Positions 62,942 to 64,000 of a DNA stretch of 64,000 nt are shown here, in pieces. The notes under the pieces are model-generated. The model was not told the origin of the DNA and ran no database searches. It was given only the letters and a program-made list of their open reading frames with translations. This stretch comes from Granulosicoccus sp045106195 (GTDB taxonomy: Bacteria > Pseudomonadota > Gammaproteobacteria > Granulosicoccales > Granulosicoccaceae). The stretch covers positions 62,001 through 126,000 of the forward strand of contig JBGCEH010000035.1 in assembly GCA_045106195.1 (NCBI GenBank), in the 5' to 3' direction. Both the position numbers and the translations under genes were made by a program. The first letter of the stretch is position 1; each line of letters starts with the position of its first letter.

Positions 62942-64000
62942 ATGTCGTCTAATGATGTGAGTGAAGTCCTTGTCGAACAAGTCCGACAGGCTATTGAAAA
63001 TGAAATGCCTTTGCGTATTGTTGGCGGGGATAGCAAGGCGAGTTTGGGAAATCAGGTTAATGACGACAACGCGACCTTACTGAACACCCGAAGCCATGAA
63101 GGTATTATCAGTTATGACCCGACCGAGCTGGTTGTTACTGTGCGCGCCGGGACCCTGCTATCTGAACTCAACAATGCGCTTTCGGAGGCTGGGCAGATGT
63201 TGCCCTTTGATCCACCAGACTGGCCGGGCTCCACTATTGGTGGAATCATAGCCTGTGGATTGTCAGGGCCACGCAGAGCCTTCAGTGGCTCAGCGAGAGA
63301 TTATGTTCTGGGTACTCGCGTGATCAATGGACAGGCCCAGGACCTTTCATTCGGTGGCCAGGTGATGAAAAACGTTGCCGGTTACGATGTTTCCCGAGTA
63401 CAAGTAGGCGCCTGGGGCACCCTGGGTGTGCTTCTCGATGTGTCCATGAAAGTGCTTCCGAAGCCTGAGCGTGAACTTACCATCAGACAACACTGCAAAC
63501 ACCGTGATCTGGCAGCGTTCGCACCCTTGATGCGTAAACCCTTACCTTTGTCAGGTGCCATGCTCATAGATGATCAAAGATACTTGCGGCTCAGCGGCAG
63601 TGATGCTGCAGTGCGCGTCGCCGCTGCCGAACTTGGCGGGGACATTATCGAAGACGACAAGCTCTGGCAGGCCGTAAGGGATCACACGCATCCGTTCTTT
63701 GTCACTGCCCGTGAAGCCGCTGACAGTCAGGATAAGACGCTCTGGCGAATATCTGTAGCCGACTATACCCCGGCGCTCGGATTGCCGGGCGAGTGGCTGC
63801 ACGAGTGGGCAGGCGGGCAACGCTGGCTACTGACTGCAGCATCAGCTGAAGAAGTATTCCGGGTTACCGGTGCAGCGCACGGCCACGCCACGCGTTATAG
63901 CGTCGGTGAACGTCAAACCCCGGCGTTCCAGCCGTTGAACGGTGCCATGCAAACCTTGCAGGCGCGCCTCAGAGACAGTTTTGACCCGTTGCGTATATTC
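62942..64000 (+). CDS. glcE: Glycolate oxidase, FAD-binding subunit GlcE (3' end cut by window)
   Basis: Open from the ATG at 62942 to the window end: 353 codons without a stop, close to the full length of GlcE (about 350). Text such as MLPFDPPDWPGSTIGGIIAC, LSGPRRAFSGSARDYVLGTR and GGQVMKNVAGYDVSR is typical of this subunit, which shares the FAD fold of GlcD but is shorter. One base separates it from glcD, so the two are co-transcribed. Confidence 0.95.
   Translation, partial: MSSNDVSEVLVEQVRQAIENEMPLRIVGGDSKASLGNQVNDDNATLLNTRSHEGIISYDPTELVVTVRAGTLLSELNNALSEAGQMLPFDPPDWPGSTIGGIIACGLSGPRRAFSGSARDYVLGTRVINGQAQDLSFGGQVMKNVAGYDVSRVQVGAWGTLGVLLDVSMKVLPKPERELTIRQHCKHRDLAAFAPLMRKPLPLSGAMLIDDQRYLRLSGSDAAVRVAAAELGGDIIEDDKLWQAVRDHTHPFFVTAREAADSQDKTLWRISVADYTPALGLPGEWLHEWAGGQRWLLTAASAEEVFRVTGAAHGHATRYSVGERQTPAFQPLNGAMQTLQARLRDSFDPLRIF

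Overview
The window reads as chromosome from a heterotrophic, probably marine gammaproteobacterium. The family content supports this: a DUF3581 protein, a yeaG-yeaH-ycgB operon, HexR-controlled Entner-Doudoroff genes, a GlyGly-CTERM-type sorting tail, GreB and a group-2-like Mrp sodium/proton antiporter cluster. I cannot name a genus. I see no rRNA, tRNA, CRISPR array, insertion sequence or prophage. Genes are dense, and many neighbours overlap by 4 bases (ATGA), which suggests tight operons.

Layout. 1-2352 (minus): a secreted copper-amine-oxidase-like catalytic protein, cut by the window edge, translationally coupled to a separate secreted protein that resembles the amine oxidase N2/N3 domains. 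3036-11437: a ChaN-like protein, an ABC exporter, a sulfotransferase-TPR protein, a glycosyltransferase-like protein, and a coupled hydrolase/secreted-protein pair. 12063-13029: greB and a decayed GreA/GreB-type pseudogene. 13332-18037: PrkA kinase, YeaH and SpoVR. 18023-21467 (minus): a second split amine-oxidase-like locus with one copper-site-bearing protein, one paralogue that has lost the site, and an N2/N3-like protein. 21561-25164: a gamma-glutamylcyclotransferase, a DUF3581 protein and RecQ. 25225-29672 (minus): a small protein, a membrane O-acyltransferase and two tandem SASA-type esterase lipoproteins. 29906-37584: a nine-gene Mrp operon plus one extra small membrane protein, ended by a 34-base perfect palindrome. 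37652-40701 (minus): three envelope proteins. 41421-51180: a six-gene unit of c-type haem proteins, a barrel-like protein, a Crp-type regulator, a cyclase-FHA protein and a membrane Ser/Thr kinase. 51557-52308: a small membrane protein and CueR. 52415-61146: the Entner-Doudoroff block (eda, edd, zwf, pgl, hexR), a LysM-FecR protein and pyruvate kinase. 61399-64000: glcD and a truncated glcE.

How the parts work together. Zwf, Pgl, Edd and Eda carry glucose-6-phosphate to pyruvate and glyceraldehyde-3-phosphate, and Pyk finishes lower glycolysis. HexR is encoded beside them, and three sequences close to the known HexR box lie at edd, zwf and the pyk/glcD gap. The most unusual content is the pair of split amine-oxidase-like loci and the haem protein / kinase / FHA-cyclase / Crp unit, which looks like a self-contained envelope redox module with its own signalling chain. 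Those two systems are inferred from domain and gene-order reading only.
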